From: a virus
IMG/VR virus record: IMGVR_UViG_3300036399_000964
Span: 1-42,591 of that record
Reading direction: 5' to 3' (one strand)
DNA length: 42,591 nt
Each line of letters starts with the position of its first letter. Within the stretch, counting starts at the first letter, position 1. The notes beneath the pieces are model-generated. The model was not told the origin of the DNA, searched no databases, and worked only from the letters and a program-made list of their open reading frames with translations. Shown here piece by piece: positions 17,997-27,717 of the stretch. Both the position numbers and the translations under genes were made by a program.

Positions 17997-18548
17997 TTAA
18001 CAATTTATTATTTTGAAAAAACTACAAGAATCCACATCTTTTATGGTAACAATAACTTGATTTGACCCAGAAAATCTATTAGGTACATCAATACTCACGG
18101 GTAATATTCCTGTATTCGTTATTGTTGCAACATAAGTTTCATAATTCCCATTTATGTCTGATACATAAATACCAAATGGTGGCGTTCCTGTTATACTTGT
18201 TAAAGTTATTTTATTATTTGATGTTGCAATTGGAATATATCCAGGTGTTGAAGATGGAGTTGGTGTTGGAGTTGGTGTTATTGATGTTATATTTGTTATA
18301 CTATAAACAATATCGCAATCTATATAACAATTTAATTTCTTTGTTGTTCTGCACCCCTCACTATCTTGAATAATAATGGTAACTTGTGGAGATGAATTAA
18401 ATATAATAGGTAAACTATATGTTATATTACCAACCAAAGGCAATGATGTTACTTGACCCAGATAGGTCTCATTACCCCCAAATGCATCAGATACATATAT
18501 ATTTAAAGGCGTTGTTCCACTTATACTACTAATGATGATGTTTGTCAT
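17997..18548 (-). CDS. Two-domain structural protein with Thr-Pro hinge
   Basis: This 183-residue protein consists of two similar beta-rich repeats of about 75 residues. The first has TTPLNIYVSDAFGGNETYLG, the second TPPFGIYVSDINGNYETYVA. They are joined by a short [15 protein letters not shown] hinge at about residues 92-106. Each repeat ends in a QVTIIIQDSEGC or QVIVTIKDVDSC motif, like the end of the SprB-like repeats in the neighbouring 719-aa protein. The start overlaps the upstream stop by four bases (ATGA), and the stop abuts the next start, so it is translationally coupled on both sides. I infer a small tail adhesion or adaptor protein; the exact role is unknown. Confidence 0.8.
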   Translation of the reverse strand: MTNIIISSISGTTPLNIYVSDAFGGNETYLGQVTSLPLVGNITYSLPIIFNSSPQVTIIIQDSEGCRTTKKLNCYIDCDIVYSITNITSITPTPTPTPSSTPGYIPIATSNNKITLTSITGTPPFGIYVSDINGNYETYVATITNTGILPVSIDVPNRFSGSNQVIVTIKDVDSCSFFKIINC

Positions 18549-20704
18549 ACGGAACAGCTAATATTATATATTATTTTTAAGTTTATGGTTAAAACTTGCG
18601 ATGTTATGCTATTATTAGGTTCGGCAATTATATTTAATTTATTCGTAACCAAATCATATGAAACACTATCAATACCAGATATTGCCTCAACCAATGTTTT
18701 TATTGCATCAACATAAACTGAATCTGTCGGAACATCTGTTCTAGTATAACCAGTAAAAAATGAATTACTATTTGTTAAACCACTTGGCTGCAATGTATAT
18801 TCTACCTTAAATATTGCAGAATTTAATGAACATTTAGGATCCAGTATTGTGGTTGATCCACTAAATTCAGCATTAACTAAATCAGAGAACCCCTCATTTA
18901 GGAAATCCAATAATCCGAAATTATTTAAAGGTTGTAATACAAATGTCTGTGAATTAACTATATATGTTTGGTATGACGTGGTAACTGTAAAGCAATTTAT
19001 TGCTGTTTCTCTTGTTAATGTACAACCATTGGAATCCGCTATCGTTAAACTATAATTACCACTAGTTAATCCACTTGCTATTATTGATTGCGGATTACCA
19101 CTCACATTACTTGACCAGTTAAATGTAAAAGGGGGAATCCCTTTTGTTATCAATGCCGTAATTACAGCGTCATTACCGTTCACACAAGATGTTGGGTATA
19201 ATGAAAAATCAACACCATTGCTCGATGTTACTTGAATATTCTTTGTTTGCTCGCAGCCTGTTGAATCAATAACCCTTAAAAGATATTGACCCTCTGTTAA
19301 GTTTTGGAATGTTACCCCAGTTAAATTTGTATCAATAATTGATGTTGTATCCAAATAGTAATCAAAGGGTGGTGTAGCGCCTGTGCTAACGTAAGCAAAT
19401 AAACTGCCGTTATTTGATGCACAAGTTGTCCCACTTAATGAATGATTTAATGTGAATTTATTCTCTGCAATTATTATAATTTCACTATCATAATAACATC
19501 CAGCAGAATCCTCCATATATGCCGTATACGTACCACTACTTAAATTCTCAAAAATATAATTTGTTGATGTTGTGGTAATAATTGTTGTATCACCACTTGA
19601 TTTTATCAAACCATAATTATATGGTCCCGTTCCACCAACAACGCTAATATTTATTAAACCATCTGATGCCGAACAAGTTGAGTTAGTCCCATCTATTGAA
19701 ACTGATGTAACCCCATTATCATTATTTAATGATGCGGTAAAATCTAATGTACATAACCCAGCATCAATAACTGAAATATCATAATTACCAGAAGTCAATC
19801 CAGTCATTACAAAATTTCTATCATAAGTTATATCATAATACCCAGTATTGGCTGAATAATAGAAGGGGGCTGTGCCACCACTTATGGTAATATCTAATTT
19901 ACCAGTTGCGGTAAAACAAGTTGGTTGCGTTAAAATAATTTGTACAACACCTAATGAAGCGGTATCAGTCACTTCAATATTTTTAATTTTTGAATTACCT
20001 TGTCCATCTGTAACTTGTACAGAATATACTCCAGCAGTTAAACCAGTTAATGTACTGCCTGTTGTATTGTCAACCCAAAGATAAGAATATGGTCCAGGAT
20101 TTGTTTGACCCGTTACAAATATTTTACCTGTTGGTGTTGAATAACAAGATGAATTATTAATAACATATAAACCAAAATCAAAAGCATTTGATGTATTAAT
20201 AATAAAACTTTCTGTTTTTGCCGTACAACCACCAAAATCATTAGCCGTTAAATAATATGTTCCAGCACTCAAACTTCCAAATTCAACTAAATCTGAATTA
20301 TTTGTTTGATTATATACTAAATTACCATTAGTAGAATAAAGATTATATTCAACAGCAGAAAATTCAGATGTTGTTGATACTGAAACTGAACCATTATTTT
20401 CCGCATTATTTGTATTAACTGTAGATTGAATTGACGCACAACAACCGCTAGAAACTGGTATATTTATATAAAATTCTAAATTCTGGTCTAATGTCGAATC
20501 ATTAACCCTAACACCATATGTTGCACCAGATAACCCGGTTTTATATATCGGAAATACTTCAGTTGTTATACTTACCCCCAAAGGTGGGTCAACCCACTCA
20601 ATTGTATATGGTGCAGTTCCACCAGTTAATGATAAAGATATAGCACCAACATTTATGTTTGAACAATCCCCAGTTACGCTTAAAAAATAATCAAATGCTG
20701 CCAT
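18545..20704 (-). CDS. SprB-like repeat adhesin-type structural protein
   Basis: This 719-residue protein is built from about seven consecutive repeats of 75-95 residues with the pattern GG-TAPY/PFTFNW, then TGLTSGNY or SLSAGTY, then V-D-GCT. This is the signature of SprB-type repeats found in Bacteroidota surface adhesins, including gliding-motility adhesins. No signal peptide or sorting domain is present, which fits a virion protein rather than a secreted one. The last 110 residues form a different domain (DVPTDSVYVDAI, VLTINLKIIYNISC) that resembles the C-terminus of the adjacent 991-aa protein. It sits in the operon 24577-13734, four bases after the 991-aa gene and overlapping the next start. 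Binding to the host surface is inferred; the repeat family assignment is from motif recognition. Confidence 0.85.
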   Translation of the reverse strand: MAAFDYFLSVTGDCSNINVGAISLSLTGGTAPYTIEWVDPPLGVSITTEVFPIYKTGLSGATYGVRVNDSTLDQNLEFYINIPVSSGCCASIQSTVNTNNAENNGSVSVSTTSEFSAVEYNLYSTNGNLVYNQTNNSDLVEFGSLSAGTYYLTANDFGGCTAKTESFIINTSNAFDFGLYVINNSSCYSTPTGKIFVTGQTNPGPYSYLWVDNTTGSTLTGLTAGVYSVQVTDGQGNSKIKNIEVTDTASLGVVQIILTQPTCFTATGKLDITISGGTAPFYYSANTGYYDITYDRNFVMTGLTSGNYDISVIDAGLCTLDFTASLNNDNGVTSVSIDGTNSTCSASDGLINISVVGGTGPYNYGLIKSSGDTTIITTTSTNYIFENLSSGTYTAYMEDSAGCYYDSEIIIIAENKFTLNHSLSGTTCASNNGSLFAYVSTGATPPFDYYLDTTSIIDTNLTGVTFQNLTEGQYLLRVIDSTGCEQTKNIQVTSSNGVDFSLYPTSCVNGNDAVITALITKGIPPFTFNWSSNVSGNPQSIIASGLTSGNYSLTIADSNGCTLTRETAINCFTVTTSYQTYIVNSQTFVLQPLNNFGLLDFLNEGFSDLVNAEFSGSTTILDPKCSLNSAIFKVEYTLQPSGLTNSNSFFTGYTRTDVPTDSVYVDAIKTLVEAISGIDSVSYDLVTNKLNIIAEPNNSITSQVLTINLKIIYNISCSV

Positions 20705-20708
20705 TTTT

Positions 20709-23684
20709 TTAACAAATTATATTTACATCAACCCCAACATTTATAGTTAATAACTTATTTGATGCAATATCATCAACACAATCCAAATCAATAAAATTAA
20801 CCACACCATCTGATGGGTTATTATAATTTATATCATAATACTCCAAATTAGATAAAGCACTAATTAACGCATTACCCCATTGCGCATTTGTTGGTACATC
20901 ATTATTCCCAATACCATCATAAAACTTAATTTTTGAAACAATTTTTGAATTTAAAATTATTTCACTATACCAAGTAGTCAATACATTACTACCATCACAA
21001 GATAAATTATATTCAGTTAATGCACCATTGATTACATTACCCAAAATAACACTAAATGAATCAGTTGGGGTAGCAATCATAGTAATCCCATTCTTTATAC
21101 ATATATCTGAAAATATTGGTGAAGTAATGTAATCATCCCCACTCGTTATTGCAGTTAAAGAACTTATACTATAATTAGTTGTATCACTTAATGCTTTAGG
21201 CTTTGTGCCAAAAACATTTTGCATAAGTCGCTTATAAACATATTTTTGTTTGTGGAATATAGAATTCTCAAACTTAATACCCCCCATCCAAAGTGTTGTG
21301 GCTGGTATCATTTGTTCAACCATTTTAATCCAATAAGGATTAATCCCTTCAACAAACTTAATTAAATTCTCATATGTATATTTATTTGTTGGTATTCCAA
21401 CCGCATATGGTGCTTCAATGTATTTCCAAAATATTGATTGTAATGTAGGGTAACCCCCTGTCTTACCATCAGTTATGTACATCCTATTACGAACATTAAT
21501 CATATTCTTCGTAAATGTTGATGCAAATTCAAAAAACGATTTTGATTTTGGTTGTGGATTTATAATTGTTGAATCAGTACCCCCAGTTGTCGGATACGGG
21601 AACGTTAAGCCACTTTGTGGTATGGGGTAATCATAATCCTTAGATTGAACCCAAACGTCATACAGAAGCCCTTGTGCAGGATTTAAGAATAAACTAATAT
21701 TCTTCACATTTAATAATAATCTTTCATCGTTTACAAAATAATAAGCATTATAATTACCATCAACCGATACTCTCATCAATGTATTATCTCTTGACCAAGA
21801 TTTTTTGTTATCAACATATTTGGATAATGTAAAACCTTCATCAATGTAGGGGAATTTCCTAAATATATCCAAATACTTATTACCATAAGTGAATGGTTGA
21901 AATTCAGTACCATATTCAGCACTCGCCCCTGTCCCAACTTTTGTTGTTATTTCTAAACTCTTATGTTTTGACGTTAATTGATACCAACCAGCACCCATCT
22001 GGAAAAATAGTTGACTACTTTTCTTTGGTTGTGGATAGCCTGTTTCTCTATCCAATGGATAATTTTCAGTATTGAAATTTACATTTATTAAACTTGTATT
22101 TTCAGTTACGGAAGAATACGTTATACCATTAAATTTATAAGTACTAACTGTTGTAATTGGGTCAATATCAATATATGTCCCAGTTTGTAATTTTGTTAAT
22201 TCTGTATTAAATTTTATTAAATTTATTTTCTGGTCAGCCAAATATATATGCTCGTTAAATTCAATTAATGCCTCTGGCGCACCAAATAATCTAAGAATAA
22301 ATTCAATTGACCTTCTAGTTCCTTTTGACTTAAATAAATAAAAAGAATTAATAACCAAATTCCTATAAAAAGAATAATTTAATTCCAAAGGTGTTTGCGA
22401 ACGGTTATATGCTGGATATTTGAAATCGCTATTATTTCCAAAAATGGATTCCATTAATGTCTGATCCGTTAAGAATTGGAAATTCTCCTCCCACCCCAAT
22501 GTTTGCCCCAAATTTAATAATAATTGAGATGGGATATCATTCTTTGGTGTGTAATTAACCGAATTCATATGTGCCAAAGAATCAATGAACTTTTTAACCT
22601 CATCAAAACTTCTTCCATATATTTGCAACATGCTTTCAATTCTCCTATCAAATGTATCAAACTCTTTTAACGAATCTGAAACAAAAAATCTGGATATTAA
22701 ATTTGTTCTTGCATTATCAAAATATGTCGCAATATCTTGAACATCATTTAAATATTTTGTAAATTGTTCCGATAATATATCAATATTCCAAATTCCATCT
22801 AATGGAAATGATAAATTTGTATTAACCAAAGTGAATTGCCCATTATCATTTTCTTGAGGAACTTGTAATGTCATTGTGTAAATAGGTGATGATAATGTAT
22901 TTAAAATATATTGCTCTAATTCATCAAAATTGCTTTTTAAAATTAAATTATATAAGAAATTACTAGGTCTAATTATAAATGAATCTACACTAAATGAGCT
23001 TGACGTGCCAAATGGTGAACCAGAAACTGTTATATTTAAAATCCCCTCATTTAAACTATCACTTGCATTTAAAATAACTAAAGGATATGAAACACCACTT
23101 ATAGATAAAATATAATCAGCATAATATTGCGTCAAATTTCTATATTCAGATACCTTAATCTCTTTTGTCATTAAATTAGTATCAGAATTAACACTAAAAT
23201 CAACCCCAAGTGGATTATGTATTTTAGATACATCAATGTCAAAAGTTGTATCATCCGTTATCGAATCATAAACAATATTTGTTGCTGTATACCCTGTGAT
23301 TAAATCATTGTCATAGAAATTAACATCAATAGATGCTGGGAAATTATTTATAATTTTAGTTATTGATACAGATAATCTTTTAGATAATGAACCATACATA
23401 ACAAAACTCATTACTTGAGTTATATCATAATTGGGATAAACATCAAACTCCTTGGATAATACCGTTCTGACATCCCCAATATCACTAATACCCAAACTCT
23501 CCAAGTTAATGCCCGCATCAAAAACATTTGTATAAAATTTACGAGGAATTCTTTCACTTATATAGGGGGTAAATTCAAAAGTACTAGAAGTTAAACCCCC
23601 ACCAGTAACAAGCTGATATCCAACTAAATTATCAAATACACCACCACCACTACCAGGGCTATTTTTAATGTAAATTTTTGGCAT
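20709..23684 (-). CDS. Large tail/baseplate-associated structural protein
   Basis: This 991-residue protein has no named family I can assign with confidence. A central segment (YLFKSKGTRRSIEFILRLFG, about residues 450-475) resembles the KGT-type segment of phage tail protein I/baseplate connector proteins. A later segment (INPYWIKMVEQMIPATTLWM, then ENSIFHKQKYVYKR, about 785-830) recurs, as I recall, in structural proteins of large uncultured tailed phages. The last about 110 residues (DVPTNAQWGNAL, KLLTINVGVDVNIIC) resemble the C-terminus of the downstream 719-aa protein. Its start overlaps the previous stop by one base (TAATG). Its place between a tail protein and the SprB-like adhesin suggests a role connecting baseplate and fibres. 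Function is inferred from context. Confidence 0.82.
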   Translation of the reverse strand: MPKIYIKNSPGSGGGVFDNLVGYQLVTGGGLTSSTFEFTPYISERIPRKFYTNVFDAGINLESLGISDIGDVRTVLSKEFDVYPNYDITQVMSFVMYGSLSKRLSVSITKIINNFPASIDVNFYDNDLITGYTATNIVYDSITDDTTFDIDVSKIHNPLGVDFSVNSDTNLMTKEIKVSEYRNLTQYYADYILSISGVSYPLVILNASDSLNEGILNITVSGSPFGTSSSFSVDSFIIRPSNFLYNLILKSNFDELEQYILNTLSSPIYTMTLQVPQENDNGQFTLVNTNLSFPLDGIWNIDILSEQFTKYLNDVQDIATYFDNARTNLISRFFVSDSLKEFDTFDRRIESMLQIYGRSFDEVKKFIDSLAHMNSVNYTPKNDIPSQLLLNLGQTLGWEENFQFLTDQTLMESIFGNNSDFKYPAYNRSQTPLELNYSFYRNLVINSFYLFKSKGTRRSIEFILRLFGAPEALIEFNEHIYLADQKINLIKFNTELTKLQTGTYIDIDPITTVSTYKFNGITYSSVTENTSLINVNFNTENYPLDRETGYPQPKKSSQLFFQMGAGWYQLTSKHKSLEITTKVGTGASAEYGTEFQPFTYGNKYLDIFRKFPYIDEGFTLSKYVDNKKSWSRDNTLMRVSVDGNYNAYYFVNDERLLLNVKNISLFLNPAQGLLYDVWVQSKDYDYPIPQSGLTFPYPTTGGTDSTIINPQPKSKSFFEFASTFTKNMINVRNRMYITDGKTGGYPTLQSIFWKYIEAPYAVGIPTNKYTYENLIKFVEGINPYWIKMVEQMIPATTLWMGGIKFENSIFHKQKYVYKRLMQNVFGTKPKALSDTTNYSISSLTAITSGDDYITSPIFSDICIKNGITMIATPTDSFSVILGNVINGALTEYNLSCDGSNVLTTWYSEIILNSKIVSKIKFYDGIGNNDVPTNAQWGNALISALSNLEYYDINYNNPSDGVVNFIDLDCVDDIASNKLLTINVGVDVNIIC

Positions 23685-24577
23685 TATTCTATTATATTAT
23701 CAAAGTTTTTGCTTATATCAATATCATCATTTCTATCCTCCCTAACCTCATACAATAATTCATTAAATTGATTTCTAACCTCAAATAAATTATATTGTCT
23801 GTATATATTATTAGATGGATCGTATAAGGTATAAACCCCATCCTCAACAGATTTAGTCTGATTACCAAATATTCCAATTGCTAATGTGGAGATGTCATGT
23901 TCAGCAATCTCAATCTCCAAAGTTGTTGGGTTGAAATAAGTATTACTTATAATAATGCTTTGATTCGGCTGTCCAATAAATGGAGTTGCATTTGTCTTAT
24001 TAGAAGGAGAACTACTCGGACTCAAAGTTAGAAAAACCAAGTTTGTATTATTATCAACATAACGATAACGAATTGATTTTTGACTAGTATTAACCTCATT
24101 TGTAACAATCGGCTCACAAAAAAATGATGATGTGATTATTCTAAAAAAATTAGGAACTTTTTGGCTATTATTTAAGTATTCCACACGATATCCAACCAAT
24201 TCTTGGGGTACTTCAAATTTATTCCTAAAATCATCTGGAACGTCATCTAAATTAACCACAATACCTTTAACATTTGGTAACGCACTTAAAACACCACAAT
24301 CATTTATTTTTGTTCTTATTTGCGCTGGTCTTAAATATAATGTATAATAACCAAGTGAGATAAATTCTGACGCTGGTAATGTTAAATTATATAATCCACC
24401 TAAAATTTCAGTAGGATATTCACTATCAAAATAAGGTTTTAATATGGTTGTTGCATCCAATCTTTTTTGAGAAATCAAATCAGTCTGATCCCTAGTTGGC
24501 GCATATACCATAACTATCTCCACATCTTCTGGACTAACATCACTAGGTCTAACTGTTCCATATGTACCAATTGCCAT
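23684..24577 (-). CDS. Virion structural protein, first gene of the fibre-connector operon
   Basis: This 297-residue protein has no recognised catalytic motif. It starts MAIGTYGTVRPSDVSPEDVE and contains a soluble, probably beta-rich core (GYYTLYLRPAQIRTKINDCG, FFRIITSSFFCEPIV). The end is acidic (REDRNDDIDISKNFDNIIE). There are no membrane segments or signal peptide. It heads the operon that runs to 13734 and is preceded by a TATTTATA element. Its position between baseplate-type and fibre-type genes suggests a baseplate or fibre-adaptor component. No family is identified. Confidence 0.8.
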   Translation of the reverse strand: MAIGTYGTVRPSDVSPEDVEIVMVYAPTRDQTDLISQKRLDATTILKPYFDSEYPTEILGGLYNLTLPASEFISLGYYTLYLRPAQIRTKINDCGVLSALPNVKGIVVNLDDVPDDFRNKFEVPQELVGYRVEYLNNSQKVPNFFRIITSSFFCEPIVTNEVNTSQKSIRYRYVDNNTNLVFLTLSPSSSPSNKTNATPFIGQPNQSIIISNTYFNPTTLEIEIAEHDISTLAIGIFGNQTKSVEDGVYTLYDPSNNIYRQYNLFEVRNQFNELLYEVREDRNDDIDISKNFDNIIE

Positions 24578-24593
24578 AATATCGTATTTTTAT

Positions 24594-24601
24594 TATAAAT
24601 A
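24594..24601 (-). promoter_or_regulatory. TATTTATA element heading the 24577-13734 operon
   Basis: The coding-strand TATTTATA, within AACTATTTATAATAAAAA, ends 16 nt before the ATG at 24577. The four genes downstream are tightly coupled and none has the element before its start. Confidence 0.55.
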
Positions 24602-24611
24602 GTTTATTTCT

Positions 24612-25658
24612 TTATTTATTTGTGAATTTGAAATACCCATATCCATATTTTTCCATATCTTGTAATGTCTTAACTTCCCCAAGCCTCTGAACTTTCTCAT
24701 AACCTGAATTTTTTCCCCTCTCCACAAATACATTTGAAAAAATCTGAACATCCGAAACTGACTTCATTAATGCTTCATTCTTTGTTATTGGTTTTAGTTG
24801 TGTTGAATCCTCAGTTAACCCTTCGCTATTAGCCTCAAAAGTCGTTATACCTAAAGGATAATCAACATACTTAATGTCTTGTATTGTATAGGCTGTAAAA
24901 CTATTATTTATATTTGTAACCCTACCATAAGGAACACCATCTTTAAAGACATCAACACCAACCAAATAACGCTTATTACCGTATAACGATAATTCCAATA
25001 AATTAGATTTTGTATATCCCGTAACCTTAACATTACCTTCATATAAATAATCTTCAATATCAATACCAGTATCCCCAGTGAAAATATAATCATAACTCAA
25101 AGGAGTATTCCTCCACGCACCGCCACTAGGGGTGAATGTCGCAGTACCACTTGGATTACCATCTTTCTTATTTTTATCGAAAGGTATTGTTATTGTTTTG
25201 CTAATAATATTTGTACCAAAATTATTCTTTTGAGTTAATTTTATCCCATAACTACTACTTGTTTTTTGATAGGTATGACATTTACTGACCGTATTCATAA
25301 CTTCACTAGCACTTTGATCCCCCCAATACACCTTATACTCAGAATCTTTGGTATATGCCGTTCTAACTGATGTATTATATATGCAATACTCATAAGGACT
25401 TTTACCAGAAAAAACAAAATTTAAAACCGTATCTTTTTGCAAAATTGCCCCATCAAATTCTGAATAATATCCAGCATCAACAACATCTTGTGTCAATAAT
25501 ATTGGTATGGTTAATCCAGTTAAGGTTGATGTACCATTAACACCACTAGTTAATAAACTTGTCATCCCAGTATACACACCAAAAGTATTACCACTATAAG
25601 TAACTTCTTTAACTATAGACGATAATGATTCTGGGGATATTTTAATTTTATATATCAT
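24612..25658 (-). CDS. PKD-like-domain structural protein
   Basis: This 348-residue protein carries a PKD-like immunoglobulin-type domain at about residues 76-150. The markers are YKVYWGDQ (WGD 112-114), KCHTYQKTSSSYGIKLTQ and NNFG, in the usual order of PKD repeats. The remainder is beta-rich and unrecognised; the C-terminus reads TLQDMEKYGYGYFKFTNK. PKD domains are common in surface and adhesive proteins. The gene is the last of the operon from 34286 and overlaps the previous stop by one base (TAATG). A peripheral baseplate or tail-spike role is inferred. Confidence 0.82.
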   Translation of the reverse strand: MIYKIKISPESLSSIVKEVTYSGNTFGVYTGMTSLLTSGVNGTSTLTGLTIPILLTQDVVDAGYYSEFDGAILQKDTVLNFVFSGKSPYEYCIYNTSVRTAYTKDSEYKVYWGDQSASEVMNTVSKCHTYQKTSSSYGIKLTQKNNFGTNIISKTITIPFDKNKKDGNPSGTATFTPSGGAWRNTPLSYDYIFTGDTGIDIEDYLYEGNVKVTGYTKSNLLELSLYGNKRYLVGVDVFKDGVPYGRVTNINNSFTAYTIQDIKYVDYPLGITTFEANSEGLTEDSTQLKPITKNEALMKSVSDVQIFSNVFVERGKNSGYEKVQRLGEVKTLQDMEKYGYGYFKFTNK

Positions 25659-26248
25659 TACTTTTTAGTTATGTACTCAAACCAATTCATTGGATTCTTC
25701 TTCACCCCAATTTGGCTACCATTATTAATATCATAATACTCATAAGTATGCGTACCATAATTTAGATTTAATTTATAATAAAAATCAAAAACTTCATTTA
25801 AATTATACTTATCATTTGTAGGTAATTCCGCTTGGCATCTATTTGACATTCTTTTAATTGACCCTGTTTGCCCATTAAAAAATGTCGCACTAACATAAAA
25901 TGTATCAATATTTAATATATTAACATCCTTCAGCCAATAAATAAAAAACCCCTCTGTATTCTCTGTATAATCTAAAAGATATGTTGGAATAATTATATCC
26001 CCAGATTTAACACCATTGCTTGCTTGTAAAATTGTTGTCAAATATAGTTTTTGAGATTTACTAAAAGGCGAATCATAATAATCCAATTTGAAAAAAGAAT
26101 TATTGAAATTATTATTATTAAATTTTATATTATCTGCCAAAAAATCATTGCTTGGGGTTAAATACGTTGAATTCCAATTTAATTTGGAAGACAAATCAAC
26201 CCCATTGTAAAAATTAAAATTTATATTTAAACTATAATCTATCGCCAT
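25658..26248 (-). CDS. Structural operon protein of unknown function (196 aa)
   Basis: This 196-residue, aromatic- and Asn-rich protein (MAIDYSLNINFNFYNG at the start) has no domain I recognise and no signal or membrane segment. It lies four bases after the Fib_succ_major gene and overlaps the PKD-like gene by one base, so it is co-expressed with virion genes. A small virion structural or adaptor protein is likely; alternatives cannot be excluded. Confidence 0.78.
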   Translation of the reverse strand: MAIDYSLNINFNFYNGVDLSSKLNWNSTYLTPSNDFLADNIKFNNNNFNNSFFKLDYYDSPFSKSQKLYLTTILQASNGVKSGDIIIPTYLLDYTENTEGFFIYWLKDVNILNIDTFYVSATFFNGQTGSIKRMSNRCQAELPTNDKYNLNEVFDFYYKLNLNYGTHTYEYYDINNGSQIGVKKNPMNWFEYITKK

Positions 26249-26252
26249 TATA

Positions 26253-27158
26253 TTAATTTTTTATACATCTAATAGAATATCCATTATTCCTATCATCACA
26301 TTGGAAATCCAAATTATCATTGTTATATTTTAATTGAACTATTTTAGCAAAATTACTCCCGCAACCATTAGTAGTACTTGTCCAATATGTAGTGGTCTCC
26401 CCAAAATAAATAAAATCACTGCCATATGCAAATTCTCTTCTACCAGCAGGATAAGCATTAAACCCACTACTATTCGTCGCTCCATCATTTGGTAATTGCC
26501 ACCAAACAGATCCGCTTGTTTTCATCTTCCCACCAGAAACACCATTACCCCCTAAATAATTAGATAACGTTTCAAAATCAGTTAGTGTCGGCACTCTATA
26601 ACCTGTTGGGCATAAACTAATTGCATTACTTACTGAATAAAAATTATACAAATAACCAAAACAACTATCTATACTATTATTATTATACGCACAATAAGCG
26701 CCACTTCTTAATATCTTCCAACTATTATCATTTGTCACATTAGGTATAGGTGTACCATTATCATATCTTGTTGTTCTTAGATTTTCTGTAAACCAAGTTT
26801 GTGTACCAATAGTAGCCGTGCCATAAAAATTACCATCATAATCCCTAACATATGTAGTACCAGAACAAACATTAACATTTGTTAATGTACCTCCAGAATT
26901 AACATTAAATACAACCCCATTTGTGCTACTAACATACCAACCTGCCGCCAATTTAACCCTATTAGTATCATACAAAATATCACCAATCTCAATGGTCTGG
27001 GGCGTTCTTTGTGTTGACACATATAACTTATCGCAATCACCCACACAAGTTGTTGGAGTTGTTACACAAAATATTGATGAACAAGCATCTCCACTAGTAG
27101 CATGATTAAACCAACTTGAACAAGAAGGTGATGGTGCATATATATTAAATTCACTCAT
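26253..27158 (-). CDS. Fib_succ_major (TIGR02145-type) domain protein
   Basis: This 301-residue protein has a C-terminal domain from about residue 98 with the Fib_succ_major signature. It shows RDYDGNFYGTATIGTQTWFT, ENLRTTRYDNGTPIPN, then GYLYNFYSVSNA, CPTGYRVPTLTDFETL, GRREFAYGS, TTYWTSTTNG and the terminal NGYSIRCIKN. The family is typical of surface proteins of Bacteroidota and Fibrobacteres. The N-terminal 97 residues are Cys-rich (SPSCSSWF, CVTTPTTCVGDCDKLYVST). It sits among virion structural genes (one base after the Thr-Pro protein, four before the 196-aa gene), so it is probably displayed on the baseplate or a short spike. Ligand binding is inferred from location; the domain call is strong. 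Confidence 0.88.
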   Translation of the reverse strand: MSEFNIYAPSPSCSSWFNHATSGDACSSIFCVTTPTTCVGDCDKLYVSTQRTPQTIEIGDILYDTNRVKLAAGWYVSSTNGVVFNVNSGGTLTNVNVCSGTTYVRDYDGNFYGTATIGTQTWFTENLRTTRYDNGTPIPNVTNDNSWKILRSGAYCAYNNNSIDSCFGYLYNFYSVSNAISLCPTGYRVPTLTDFETLSNYLGGNGVSGGKMKTSGSVWWQLPNDGATNSSGFNAYPAGRREFAYGSDFIYFGETTTYWTSTTNGCGSNFAKIVQLKYNNDNLDFQCDDRNNGYSIRCIKN

Positions 27159-27159
27159 A

Positions 27160-27717
27160 TTATGTACAATTTTGATTAAATACTATTAAGTTATTAGATG
27201 AATAATACCTTAACTCTGTCGCTGATGGTGTTGGTGTCGGAGTTGGTGTTACACTATTGGTAGGCGTAACTGTTCTTGTTGGTGTTGTAGTTACAGTTAT
27301 AGATGGTGTTATAGAAGCTGTTGGTGTCATAGATGAAGTTATAGATGGAGTTGGCGTATTACTTGAGGTTATTGTCGGTGTGGTTGTTTTAGTTGGTGTT
27401 ATAGTTGGTGTAACCGTACTAGTTGGGGTAACCGTAGGTGCATTAGTTCTAGTTGGAGTTGGGGTAACAGTCTTGGTTGGTGTAGGGGTTGGGGTACTAG
27501 TTTTTGATGGTAGGGGGAAGCCTTCTATTAATCCGCTATGAGAAAACCTAACTACTTCATAATCAATTACTGCGTTGATAGAGTTACTTAATATATCCTC
27601 ACCGTAACTATTTATCGTATCTTGTTGACCAACATTATCAAAATCCATCTTAATGGGTAAACTTATTGTTATATCATTAAGTTTAGGTTGTAGTAATCTA
27701 TATTTATTCACACTCAT
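27160..27717 (-). CDS. Structural protein with long Thr-Pro tail
   Basis: This 185-residue protein has an unrecognised globular N-terminus of about 72 residues. A roughly 95-residue low-complexity Thr-Pro tract follows ([17 protein letters not shown] type, with [15 protein letters not shown]), then a short end [17 protein letters not shown]. The tract is the same kind of linker as in the 1420-aa and 183-aa proteins. The start overlaps the end of the upstream 554-aa gene by 14 bases, which supports coupling. The downstream neighbour carries the Fib_succ_major domain, so this may be a flexible tether for a displayed domain. That role is inference. Confidence 0.8.
   Translation of the reverse strand: MSVNKYRLLQPKLNDITISLPIKMDFDNVGQQDTINSYGEDILSNSINAVIDYEVVRFSHSGLIEGFPLPSKTSTPTPTPTKTVTPTPTRTNAPTVTPTSTVTPTITPTKTTTPTITSSNTPTPSITSSMTPTASITPSITVTTTPTRTVTPTNSVTPTPTPTPSATELRYYSSNNLIVFNQNCT

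Noticed and set aside
26253-27158. Diversity-generating retroelement target (Fib_succ_major C-terminus)
   Set aside because: No reverse transcriptase, template repeat or A-biased variable repeat was seen in the window.
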